DNA of 33,055 nucleotides, taken from IMG/VR virus record IMGVR_UViG_3300027708_000207, positions 1 to 33,055 of that record, one strand, 5' to 3'. Below, one piece after another: positions 1 to 8,793 of this stretch (position 1 is its first letter; every line of letters starts with the position of its first letter). The translations under genes were made by a program, and so were the position numbers. The notes under the pieces were generated by a model. That model did no database searches, was not told the origin of the DNA, and saw nothing but the letters and a program-made list of their open reading frames with translations. This stretch comes from a virus.

Positions 1-12
1 TTTGTATTCCAT
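1..12 (-). CDS. Possible first codons of the next late gene (cut by the window edge)
   Basis: After the stop codon of the glycine-rich adhesin (complement of 23-25) the minus strand reads AGAGATAAAC and then ATG, giving Met-Glu-Tyr-Lys before the window ends. The purine-rich AGAGA at a suitable distance could act as a ribosome binding site, and the genes upstream are spaced just as tightly. Four codons cannot identify a protein, so this only suggests that the operon continues. Confidence 0.25.
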
Positions 13-22
13 GTTTATCTCT

Positions 23-937
23 TTAATATGATACAGTTATATAACCATTACCACCAGCAGCGTAACTTCCACCGCCATTACCTATAGCCCCAGAAATTGC
101 ACCCACTGGAACTAGACCAGTTCCGTTTTGCCCGTAACATCCACCTGAATCATTACCGTAATAAGTATATGTAATACCAGCTCCAATGCCGTTAATGGTA
201 CCAGAACTATATGAGGATTGTACATACCCATTGCTTGGGCCTCCTAATCCACTTGTAACTCCACCGCCACCACCGCCACCACCGCCACCATCTGACGGAT
301 GATTATCTCCGTTAATCCCAGTTGGCCTATATGAATTAGCTGCGTACGCAAGTCCATTACCGCCACCAGAACCAGAGCCGCCAGCTCCTGATCCGCCATA
401 CGCTACTGCAAGAACAACCCCTGCTCCTGTAGTTAAAACAGAAGCAGCACCTCCGCCACCCCCTGCGCCGGATGCACCAAATATACCAGCATTTCCTCCT
501 GTACCGCCATTATATGGAGCTCCTAAAGTATTAATACCGCCAGAGCCTTTGCCTGTGCCTGTAACTCCACCTAAACCACCACCGCCCCCGCTTCCAGGAT
601 ATATATTGAATACTTGGCCTGGAGTAACAGCATAAGTGACTGTTATATATTGGCCTGAATTTCCGCCATAACTTCCATAACCTCCATCACCACCGCCAGA
701 TCCGCCACCACCACCAACAATAGTAAATGATACAGAATACACCGCAGCAGGAACAGTAAATGCAGTAGCAGTACCTGCGGTATAAGTTATAGTACCAGTA
801 TTACCCCAAATCTTTTGCCATACACCACCAACTTTAGTATAACCGGTCTTGATTAATCTCCAAGTGCCAGCATCTTTTACATATAAGTTTTGTGCATTTC
901 GCCATGCACCGGCGTCTTTAATATAGATATTTGGCAT
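23..937 (-). CDS. Glycine-rich tail adhesin with a triple 14-residue N-terminal repeat
   Basis: 304 aa. Residues about 3-44 hold three tandem 14-residue repeats, each with a Tyr-x-Lys-(x)-(Asp/Gly)-Gly-x-Trp core (IYIKDAGAW, LYVKDAGTW, GYTKVGGVW), a motif common at the start of phage tail-tip proteins. After a short beta segment (ITYTAGTATAFTVPA) the rest is a glycine-rich domain with runs of 5-9 Gly, ending in GGNGYITVSY. The same domain type ends the 509-aa protein at 17543-19072. Glycine-rich domains packed as polyglycine-II sandwiches form the receptor-binding tips (gp38 type) of some T-even phages, so a receptor-binding role at the fibre end is likely but inferred. It is the last complete gene of the minus-strand run and lies two bases after the fibre gene stop. 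The target receptor cannot be told from sequence. Confidence 0.75.
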   Translation of the reverse strand: MPNIYIKDAGAWRNAQNLYVKDAGTWRLIKTGYTKVGGVWQKIWGNTGTITYTAGTATAFTVPAAVYSVSFTIVGGGGGSGGGDGGYGSYGGNSGQYITVTYAVTPGQVFNIYPGSGGGGGLGGVTGTGKGSGGINTLGAPYNGGTGGNAGIFGASGAGGGGGAASVLTTGAGVVLAVAYGGSGAGGSGSGGGNGLAYAANSYRPTGINGDNHPSDGGGGGGGGGGVTSGLGGPSNGYVQSSYSSGTINGIGAGITYTYYGNDSGGCYGQNGTGLVPVGAISGAIGNGGGSYAAGGNGYITVSY

Positions 938-939
938 AA

Positions 940-2019
940 TTAATATTGATAGATAATGTCGCCATTATTTCCAGCAGAATTTGAAGGAACACCAGTTGTA
1001 ATTACTTGAACAGTTTTAGCACCTTGGGAATTTTGACCAGCAGTTTGTACATATTCTACAGTAGCAATAGTACCATCTGCTGCAGGAATATTTAATATTC
1101 TATTAGCATTTGCTGGAGCAGCTGCAGCACTTAATGTAGATAATTGAAATACTAAAGTTTTAGTTGGATCAACATTATCCGTAATAGTAATTAGATTATC
1201 ACTAAATGTTTGTGATGATGTCCATGCACCACTAATTGTTTTAATATCTATTGATCCACCTAATGAAACTGTATTACTATTAATGCTGATTGAACTATTA
1301 GTTAATTTGCCATTAGCAATAGAACCTGCAAGCATAGCATTAGTTACTGTACTAGTATCATTAGTATATACTGCAGTACCACCAGTAGAATTTTTAACAG
1401 TACCTGTTACATCGCCCACAAAAGCTTTTGTGGCTGCATTAAATACTAATGTAGCATCATTTGCATATAAGTTACCAGTAACATTACCAGTTAATGTTGC
1501 TGTAATTGTCCCAGCTGAAAAGTTACCAGAACCATCTCTAGCAACAATTGAATTTGCTGTATTAGCATTAGTGGCAGTACGAGCACCAGAATTAAATGTT
1601 AATGTGTCTGCATTTAAACCACCGCCGGATCCACCAGTCAATGATTTAATACTATTAAGCATATCATAAGGAGAATAAACTATTCTAGCAGTAGTATTAT
1701 TACCAGCATAAGTTAAACCAGAAACTACTCCAGTGGTGTGTGTTGGTGCAGTTGTTGGCATTGTGCCTGCAGTAGTTACTTGATAATAGTTATAAGTAGG
1801 TAAGTTTGATGTTGGATTTGCTGAATAATAGATATATTGGCCAAGTACCATTGTAGCACCAGATACCCATTGTATACCAATAGTAGGCTTTAATCCAATA
1901 TCATTATTAAGATTAATAAAGTTATTATCAATCTCAGCATTGGTAAGTGGCGTAGTCTTTACACTAGTTGTAGTAGTATTTGATGACGTTGCATTATTTC
2001 TAAGAGTTATGAATGCCAT
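940..2019 (-). CDS. Tail-fibre protein
   Basis: 359 aa, rich in Thr, Asn, Ser, Gly and Ala. Residues 24-38 (PLTNAEIDNNFINLN) match a short N-terminal motif seen in many T4-like marine phage fibre proteins and probably used for attachment. Residues about 51-108 hold a Trp/Tyr module (W51, YQVTTAGT, then PTHTTG) resembling small chitin-binding-type domains, also seen in the gp8-like and DUF4815 proteins here. Residues about 140-250 contain fibre-shaft signatures (NSIVARDGSGNF, GTITATLTGNVTG, SIANGKLTNSSI). The end reads NNGDIIYQY. ATG 2019 follows the upstream TAA directly, consistent with coupled translation. The protein is probably a trimeric fibre on the baseplate, with the glycine-rich protein downstream as a possible tip. 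No enzymatic domain is visible. Confidence 0.75.
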   Translation of the reverse strand: MAFITLRNNATSSNTTTTSVKTTPLTNAEIDNNFINLNNDIGLKPTIGIQWVSGATMVLGQYIYYSANPTSNLPTYNYYQVTTAGTMPTTAPTHTTGVVSGLTYAGNNTTARIVYSPYDMLNSIKSLTGGSGGGLNADTLTFNSGARTATNANTANSIVARDGSGNFSAGTITATLTGNVTGNLYANDATLVFNAATKAFVGDVTGTVKNSTGGTAVYTNDTSTVTNAMLAGSIANGKLTNSSISINSNTVSLGGSIDIKTISGAWTSSQTFSDNLITITDNVDPTKTLVFQLSTLSAAAAPANANRILNIPAADGTIATVEYVQTAGQNSQGAKTVQVITTGVPSNSAGNNGDIIYQY

Positions 2020-2238
2020 TTAAGTGCCCTGTTTATTCTTTATAGTATCTATTAATAACTGAACTGTTTGAGTAAGTTCACTAACTTGGTTTTTCAGAGT
2101 ATCCATTTCTTGGCGCTGAATCATTCTTTGCTGTTTTTGTTTTAAGTATTTATCATACTCAGATGGATCACTTATAATAGCACCAGTAGTAGGATCCCGG
2201 TATAACCCGGGATGATCTTCAACTTTAATCATATCCAT
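2020..2238 (-). CDS. Small conserved virion-type protein with a C-terminal coiled coil
   Basis: 72 aa from the chosen start. An earlier in-frame ATG at 2253 would give 77 aa but would overlap the 2168-aa gene by 14 bases. ATG 2238 sits one base after that gene's TAG, which fits the spacing in this operon, and a further Met two codons on (MIKVEDHPG) is also possible. The N-terminal part (HPGLYRDPTTGAIISD) resembles small proteins encoded next to fibre and baseplate genes in T4-like marine phages. Residues about 35-67 are charged, with heptad-like Leu/Val/Met spacing (QEMDTLKNQVSELTQTVQLL), so a coiled coil is likely. It could be a fibre connector or assembly factor. No function is established by the sequence. 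Confidence 0.7.
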   Translation of the reverse strand: MDMIKVEDHPGLYRDPTTGAIISDPSEYDKYLKQKQQRMIQRQEMDTLKNQVSELTQTVQLLIDTIKNKQGT

Positions 2239-2239
2239 T

Positions 2240-5200
2240 CTAAGCGCATCCAACTACTTGTAAGTCAGCAATTCTAACAATATCTGCACCAAATGTTGAA
2301 TTCATTACCAATTTAATTTGAACTGCATCAAATGGTGGTAAATCTGCAATTTCATATTCAACATCACTAAAAGCACCATCATTAGAAGCTACTGCTGCTT
2401 TATATGGTGTTGCTTTAATATACGGAACAGTATTAAAGTCAGCAATAGTACCAGCTGGTTGTAATTTATAATACATTGTAACAGAACCAGATTGTTCAAC
2501 ATCAGCAGCAAATCTTACTTTTAAGTAAGTTGTAGAAGCTTGGAAATTGATTTTACTTGTTACATATTTAGCAACAGATGAACCACCAATTGGAGCAATT
2601 TCATCTACAAAATCTTCAATCTGATTAATAACTGGAGTATTACCTGTAGTGGATGCTACTACATTAACTAATGTTGCATTTACTTTAATATATGAACCAT
2701 CTGAAGCTACATCAGTAATTAAGAATCTACCATTATTAGATGTTGTACCTGTTGAAGTAAAACCAGAAACTACAATATATTTACCAATGCTAGCATTTTT
2801 CCATTGTGTCCTTAAAGTTGCATCTGCTGTATAGAATTTATTAGTTTCAGTAACAGCAATTAATGCATTACCAGTATTAATTAATCTAGTATCTAATGGA
2901 TACACATTTGTTGAACTAGCAAAGTTTGTATTTAGATCTGAAGGATAATTAATTCTATCTTGTATTAATATTGCAGATAATCTAGCAATATCAATAACAG
3001 GAGAAACATTTATATTATTAGTAATCATTGTTGAAGTAAGTTTCAATGATTTAGTTGCACCAGTATAAAAAGGCTCAATTTGGCTATTACCAATCATTGC
3101 TAATTTAGGTAATGTGTTAGTTTCATTTGGTGTAATTATAATTCCCGATGTTGCTTGATAAGGAAATTCAGATCCTCCATTTGTAGAATTTGGTGAACCT
3201 GTTGTAGCTTTACCTGATACAACTGTTAAACTATGATTTAATGTTGTATCAGAAAATACTTGTTGTGCAATTATTGGTTGAATATTTGCATACAGAATAT
3301 TTTGTGTAGCAAATACAGTGTCACCACCAGAATTACCAGTTGAGGAAGCTTGCGCAGCACCAGTACTTTGAATAATATAGGTATCTAGATCTGCCCAAAG
3401 AACTTGTTTTGCACCATTAATTGCTAAAGCAGCAATACCGTTAACTGCTGCAGTTACTCCTGATATTGTTAATGATGCACCATTCCATAAACCATGGTTT
3501 TCATGAGTAACTCTAATATAACTAGAACCAGACACAGTATAGAATGGATTGCTATTAAGAAGTCTTAATGGAATCTCAGAATTAACAAATGTTGGAGTAC
3601 CAGCTTGTAAACTAAATTGAGCTTTATTAATCTTAAACATTAGATCTTGGTCTTGATTAGCAGTCCATGTTGAAGCATTTTGTGATTTAAACAATACACC
3701 GTTATAAGGTTGAGCAGAAATCTTATTACCATCAACTACAGAAGTATCTCCCATTTGAGAGATCCATACTTTATAGTTATTTGAATCAGATAATAGAACC
3801 AAGCAATATTCTGTTTTATCATTTAGATAAACAGGAGATGGGAACTTAAAGTTAGTTGCAACTTTAGGAGCTGGTAATGTTTGTCCATCAGCAGATACTA
3901 CAGTATGAAGATCTGTTAAAGTTGCAGTATCTGTATATAAGTTAACTTGATTAGGATTTAATACAACTTCAGAGAATGGTAAGATAGCTTTACCTGGATA
4001 TCCATTAACTACTTCGCGAATTTGCATTCTAACTGGAATGGTATTATCTCTAGATGCAAAGTAAATATCTACTGATGTTACAAATGCACCACCTTTAGAA
4101 TCAACTAAGAATGTTTGTGCAAGTGGGTCATACCAACCAGTATCAGAAACAACTCTGTAAGATTCTTGAATAATAGATTTTGTATCTGAAACTTGTTGAG
4201 TTACAATTTCTGCATTTCTTGTTGCAGTAACAGAAGCCTGTTTAGTTTGTAATACACCAGAAGCATGATATTTTTTAGATGCTCTTGATGTTGCAGTTGC
4301 ATCATTATTATTTGTGTCATCTGTTAATTTAAATTCACGTTCACCAGTTCTAAATCTATTAGAACTGGTATTAGGAATATTAAATACACCAACAACATCA
4401 CCTGCATCATTAGAAACTAATGCATTACCTAAAGTTTTTGCAGCATAAGTACTAATAATGGCAACACCACCAGTAATAGATCCAGTAACTTCATCTCCTG
4501 CAATAAATGTACCAACAGGATTTACTACATGTAAAGTAGTAACTTGGCCATCAGTTTTACCTGTTAAATTATTTAATGGGCTAGAAGCATAAGCTAATAC
4601 CGCTGTTGCTGGGGAGGTTGTTTTAGTATATGTTGTTGTTACACCGCCTGATGTACGCTTAGAAACATAAATTACATCACCACGATCTAAACCAGATTGA
4701 GCTGTACCACTAACACGACGTGCAGTTTCAGCCGAATCACCACCTGCAGGAACAGTAAAGCTAAATACTGAATTTAAAGCAGTTAATTTAATTTGACTTG
4801 CTGGTGTTGTGAATGAACCAATAGCAACTGAGTCGAAATATGGCGTAAATGTTGTTTTAGGTTTTAAACCTCTAACTACAAATAATAAACTTCTAGCTCT
4901 AATATATGGAATAATAGCGCTTGAAAGAACCCTATCATCTGTAATTTGTCGATCTATTTTAGTAATAATTGATGTCTGAACCCCAGTTCTAGATATAACA
5001 GCAGGAGTTGCTATTACTTGTGCAGTAATAGATCTTAAACTAGAATTACCAGAAGAATGCCAATTACCATTTAAGCTATTTAAGAAATCTCGTGATGAAT
5101 TAGCTTGATTAAAAGTTGTAGTAACTTTTGAAGTAGTTGTTCTACCTAAACGATCTGTAGTTGTTGTAGTTTTATCTACTGGAACGCCAGTCCATTGAGT

Positions 5201-8200
5201 TTGCCATGCATTCCAAACTGTGCCTAAAATGCCAAGTTTTTCTGATGCTAATTTAATAAAGTTAAAATTACCTTCAACATTACTAACAATATCAGGTAAA
5301 CGTTTAGTTTCAAACCATTCGTCAGAAGCAGGGTTTAATTCAATGTTACCAAAGAATGTAAAGATTGCAAATGGGTTAATATTTTCAACTCTAGATGAAT
5401 TTAATTGACTAACCATTGCTGTTTCTGTATACGGCAATGTTACTAAATCTCCAGTTACTTGATACCCCTTTGAAGCTCTAGTGGCGTCAGTAGCAGATTC
5501 TTCAATAATATTAATATTATCTACTGTATATGGTGGGCGCAATAATCCATTTTCCATATCAAGCGCACAACGATAATCTACAGAACCAGCATCACCAATG
5601 TTAATACCAGTAAAGTTATCTACAATAAATCCTCTTTTAAATCTATTAAACCCATCAGGATCTTGAATCTCTAATGATTGAGCATCTTGCTCTAACATTG
5701 ATAGTGAAGTATAGTATTCAATATTATCAATACGTTTTTCTAATTTACCAATATCTCTCATTGTATAACGTTTATTATCAACTGTAGTAATATCCAATGA
5801 GTCTGTGGTTTTAGTATATGGGAATAAATCTAATTTATATAATACCATACCAGAAGAATTATCTACAGGTTCTGCTGGGGTTAATGACGGATTGCCGGCT
5901 AATGTAAAGAATTTACCATCTTGTCCCATTAAGATTTTATCTTTACGACCTGTGTAATGAGTAAATGAAGATACAATATCTACTCCACGTTTTGGTAATG
6001 CGCTAACACTTGCGTTAGTTGATGTAAATGAGTTTGATGTATAACCTACACCAGTAGCATACTGCCCATCTGAAATTCTTGGGCGGAAATCATATACATC
6101 TGCTAATGAAATACCATTAAATGTAGGTATTTCGTCATATGCTATAGTGTTATAGCTATTAACTGTAAAATGATCACCAGTACCTGAATGTGTAAAATAT
6201 TCATATATAACTTGAATTTTTCCAGTTGGAGGAGCTTCGCCTGGGTTTAATTGAATAGAGGCTAATCCATAATGTGTAGGTAATTGACCGTCATTAAATG
6301 AATATCTACTTGTAATATCAATAGTGTATGTGGGTGTTGCATTAGTAAAACTACCAGCATCCATCATAACTCTTAATAGTCTTAAACCATCTGCTTTGCT
6401 TAATGTAATATTAGTTGCAGTTGCTACTACTGAAGTATTATCAGTAAATGTTTCTGTTGAAGTAGCTAATGCTTTAGTTTTTTCTGTACCAGAACCAATA
6501 CGCTTAACTGCAGCAATAACTACATAATTTTTATTAGCATATAATGGATAATTTGTAACATTATATGGCAATTGAATATTAATTTGTGCAGTTGAAGTGC
6601 CGTAACTAATTGAACTAGCAGCAATACATGAGCCAGTCCCTAGATATGTAATACCACCATAAGTTATAGCTGATACACTAGTAGTATCAAGTAATACTAA
6701 GAAATTATCAGGATCATCTGGGCTTGCAAAAATATCAGAACCAGTTGCATCAAGAGTAATTAAACCAGATCCGTTAGAAGTTTTAGTAAATTTAACTGCT
6801 GCTGTATATGCAGTATCACAACCTCCAGTAGCATTTCTAGCCTTTTCCATATATGAATATGGAGCAGGGAATATCAATGCAGTACTATCTGACTCTTGTA
6901 AGGAAGTTTGGTTTCTATATGGTAATTCACCAGAAAGAGCTGTAGTATAAGCAGAATCAACTGTTAATGATGTATTAGATGCAATAGATTGGACTAACCT
7001 ACGTTGGGTTACACCGCTAGTATTTGTTGTTGAGATATAATCACCAACTTTTAATTCTGTTAAGAATAAAGTACGATACCCAGTAACTGTTGTACCAGAT
7101 GATGTAACAGAACCAGATAATTGATAAGGATCTGGGTATATATCAGCTGTCCATGCACCAACTGCAGATGCACTTGCTAAGTATAATTGTTTAACATCGC
7201 GGTTAAAACTATAACCTGAATTCATTTTAACATCAAATAGAGATAATTTGTAATGTGTTGCTTGCGTACCTTGTTGGGTATCATTAGCAAATTCTAAATA
7301 TCTTACTCTAGCAGTACCAATAGGTGATCCTGCTGAATTACCGCCAATTGTAGTAAATTGATTATATAATGTCACTAATGGAAAATCTAAAATATTAGGT
7401 AGGCCAAACATATTAGTAACTATAATATAATTACCAACAGTTGCTGGAATAGTAATATTAGTTTCCTGAATAGTACTTCTAGATTTTGGTACTGTTAAGA
7501 ATTCCTTACCAACTTTTTCAATTTCATAGCCACGAACATATGCTTTACCTGGTTCCATGCCAATAGCAAGTTGAGCTTTTGCTGCATTTTGTGTAGCTAC
7601 TGAATCACCAATTGCTGATGTATTAATACCACGGTTAAAGAATGGATTTTTTTCATATGTAAAGATAACGTCTAGAGAACCACCAGATGTAGTAGAACCT
7701 ACTGTTTGAGTAGGTGCAGTATTATATGTTGTACCATCATTACGGGCACGATAATAATTGCCACCATTAATTACAATATCACCTGCTAAATAATTTGTAT
7801 ATGCAGTCCATTGACCACGATAATTATTGCGGTATTCTCTAACATCAATTTTAAAGTTTTTAACTGTATAGTCACCTGATTCATCATATGTACGACGAGC
7901 CATTGTTTTTTCTAATTCAGCATATTCAGTATTATCAATTCTTTGGGTAACTACACCAGATTTTACTGTAATTAATTGAATAAAGTTTTCTTGTTTTAGA
8001 TTTGTGTCAATAGCATATTTGTTAAATTGTAAATCAATTTTCCAACGGTCTGCACCTGGAGCATTATAATTTGAAAACCCTTGTGCATTATCCAATAAAT
8101 ACGTATCATCATCTGATGTAGTAGCTGTCTCTACTGCATCTAAACCAATTTTATATGATGGAGTGTTTGAATATTTGTCAAGAATAATAGTTTGATCTGT

Positions 8201-8746
8201 GGTATAAACAAATGCATCTTTAATAAAATAAAACCCAGATTTAATAGATGCAATAGAACCAACCCCAACCGGATTTGTACTACCAACTGTAGCAAATTTA
8301 CCACCAACAGAAGACACATAATTTAATTGTTCATTGGCAGTAAAAGTTTTAGTTGTAGTTGCTGTGCCAGAATTTGTATATTTTACAAAAAGAGTAGGTG
8401 AATCTGTACCTTCAACGTTAACTGCATGTACTACTAATGCGGTAACACCTGAAGTAACACCAGTAATTTGTTGCCCAATTACCCCAGTAATTGCAGTATC
8501 TGTATATGAACCCGATAAGATAACATAATTTGCATTTGTATCAATAGAAGCATTACCTGGAATAACCATTGCACCAGTTTTGTATAAGTGGCGGCCATTG
8601 ATAGCAATTTGATTTTGAAGAATTGTTTGTAATTGAGTTAATTCTCTAGCCTGAACAGCATAACCTGGTTTAAACAATATTCTATAGTATTTGTTTGTTA
8701 TAGCATAGTCATCATGCCATGGTTCAGTCTTAAAATTTATTCCCAT
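2240..8746 (-). CDS. Giant DUF4815-type virion structural protein (baseplate/fibre)
   Basis: 2168 aa, the largest gene here. Residues 1-65 carry the family signature (FKPGYAVQARELTQLQTILQ and NGRHLYKTGAMVIPG), and residues about 282-305 (ARRTYDESGDYTVKNFKIDV) continue it. A second conserved block contains RYTMRDIGKLEKRIDNIEYY, and the C-terminal half contains SVDIYFASRDNTIPVRMQIR and NYKVWISQMG, all typical of the large structural proteins of T4-like marine phages. Inserted small modules are visible: a Trp/Tyr chitin-binding-like unit at about 313-364, a beta unit at about 540-605, and an HGLWNGASLTISGV unit near the C-terminal third. It follows the gp8-like wedge gene and precedes the fibre genes, so a peripheral baseplate or fibre-platform role, perhaps replacing T4 gp10, is inferred. 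Start ATG 8746 is preceded by TTTTGGAAAAATAAA, with GGA as a weak ribosome binding site. Confidence 0.8.
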   Translation of the reverse strand: MGINFKTEPWHDDYAITNKYYRILFKPGYAVQARELTQLQTILQNQIAINGRHLYKTGAMVIPGNASIDTNANYVILSGSYTDTAITGVIGQQITGVTSGVTALVVHAVNVEGTDSPTLFVKYTNSGTATTTKTFTANEQLNYVSSVGGKFATVGSTNPVGVGSIASIKSGFYFIKDAFVYTTDQTIILDKYSNTPSYKIGLDAVETATTSDDDTYLLDNAQGFSNYNAPGADRWKIDLQFNKYAIDTNLKQENFIQLITVKSGVVTQRIDNTEYAELEKTMARRTYDESGDYTVKNFKIDVREYRNNYRGQWTAYTNYLAGDIVINGGNYYRARNDGTTYNTAPTQTVGSTTSGGSLDVIFTYEKNPFFNRGINTSAIGDSVATQNAAKAQLAIGMEPGKAYVRGYEIEKVGKEFLTVPKSRSTIQETNITIPATVGNYIIVTNMFGLPNILDFPLVTLYNQFTTIGGNSAGSPIGTARVRYLEFANDTQQGTQATHYKLSLFDVKMNSGYSFNRDVKQLYLASASAVGAWTADIYPDPYQLSGSVTSSGTTVTGYRTLFLTELKVGDYISTTNTSGVTQRRLVQSIASNTSLTVDSAYTTALSGELPYRNQTSLQESDSTALIFPAPYSYMEKARNATGGCDTAYTAAVKFTKTSNGSGLITLDATGSDIFASPDDPDNFLVLLDTTSVSAITYGGITYLGTGSCIAASSISYGTSTAQINIQLPYNVTNYPLYANKNYVVIAAVKRIGSGTEKTKALATSTETFTDNTSVVATATNITLSKADGLRLLRVMMDAGSFTNATPTYTIDITSRYSFNDGQLPTHYGLASIQLNPGEAPPTGKIQVIYEYFTHSGTGDHFTVNSYNTIAYDEIPTFNGISLADVYDFRPRISDGQYATGVGYTSNSFTSTNASVSALPKRGVDIVSSFTHYTGRKDKILMGQDGKFFTLAGNPSLTPAEPVDNSSGMVLYKLDLFPYTKTTDSLDITTVDNKRYTMRDIGKLEKRIDNIEYYTSLSMLEQDAQSLEIQDPDGFNRFKRGFIVDNFTGINIGDAGSVDYRCALDMENGLLRPPYTVDNINIIEESATDATRASKGYQVTGDLVTLPYTETAMVSQLNSSRVENINPFAIFTFFGNIELNPASDEWFETKRLPDIVSNVEGNFNFIKLASEKLGILGTVWNAWQTQWTGVPVDKTTTTTDRLGRTTTSKVTTTFNQANSSRDFLNSLNGNWHSSGNSSLRSITAQVIATPAVISRTGVQTSIITKIDRQITDDRVLSSAIIPYIRARSLLFVVRGLKPKTTFTPYFDSVAIGSFTTPASQIKLTALNSVFSFTVPAGGDSAETARRVSGTAQSGLDRGDVIYVSKRTSGGVTTTYTKTTSPATAVLAYASSPLNNLTGKTDGQVTTLHVVNPVGTFIAGDEVTGSITGGVAIISTYAAKTLGNALVSNDAGDVVGVFNIPNTSSNRFRTGEREFKLTDDTNNNDATATSRASKKYHASGVLQTKQASVTATRNAEIVTQQVSDTKSIIQESYRVVSDTGWYDPLAQTFLVDSKGGAFVTSVDIYFASRDNTIPVRMQIREVVNGYPGKAILPFSEVVLNPNQVNLYTDTATLTDLHTVVSADGQTLPAPKVATNFKFPSPVYLNDKTEYCLVLLSDSNNYKVWISQMGDTSVVDGNKISAQPYNGVLFKSQNASTWTANQDQDLMFKINKAQFSLQAGTPTFVNSEIPLRLLNSNPFYTVSGSSYIRVTHENHGLWNGASLTISGVTAAVNGIAALAINGAKQVLWADLDTYIIQSTGAAQASSTGNSGGDTVFATQNILYANIQPIIAQQVFSDTTLNHSLTVVSGKATTGSPNSTNGGSEFPYQATSGIIITPNETNTLPKLAMIGNSQIEPFYTGATKSLKLTSTMITNNINVSPVIDIARLSAILIQDRINYPSDLNTNFASSTNVYPLDTRLINTGNALIAVTETNKFYTADATLRTQWKNASIGKYIVVSGFTSTGTTSNNGRFLITDVASDGSYIKVNATLVNVVASTTGNTPVINQIEDFVDEIAPIGGSSVAKYVTSKINFQASTTYLKVRFAADVEQSGSVTMYYKLQPAGTIADFNTVPYIKATPYKAAVASNDGAFSDVEYEIADLPPFDAVQIKLVMNSTFGADIVRIADLQVVGCA

Positions 8747-8780
8747 TTTATTTTTCCAAAATTATTTAGATTAGTTTTAT

Positions 8781-8788
8781 TATTTATT
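8781..8788 (-). promoter_or_regulatory. Candidate T4-type late promoter (AATAAATA) for the DUF4815 gene
   Basis: On the minus strand the gap between the gp8-like gene and the 2168-aa gene reads AATAAATA, one mismatch from the T4 late promoter TATAAATA. Transcription would begin near 8774, about 28 bases before ATG 8746. The 47-base gap is one of the few real intergenic spaces in this run, which supports a promoter. A/T richness makes chance matches common. Confidence 0.45.
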
Positions 8789-8793
8789 ACTTA

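Noticed and set aside
262-295. Short CCACCGCCACCACC repeats suspected as a CRISPR-like or VNTR array
   Set aside because: They are Gly codons of the glycine-rich adhesin. There are no spacers, and the repeats stay in frame.
1283-1669. 128-aa plus-strand ORF opposite the fibre gene
   Set aside because: It lies wholly inside the antisense of a recognisable fibre gene. Its Val/Pro/Leu-rich composition is what the complement of Asn/Thr/Gly repeat codons gives, and it has no ribosome binding site.
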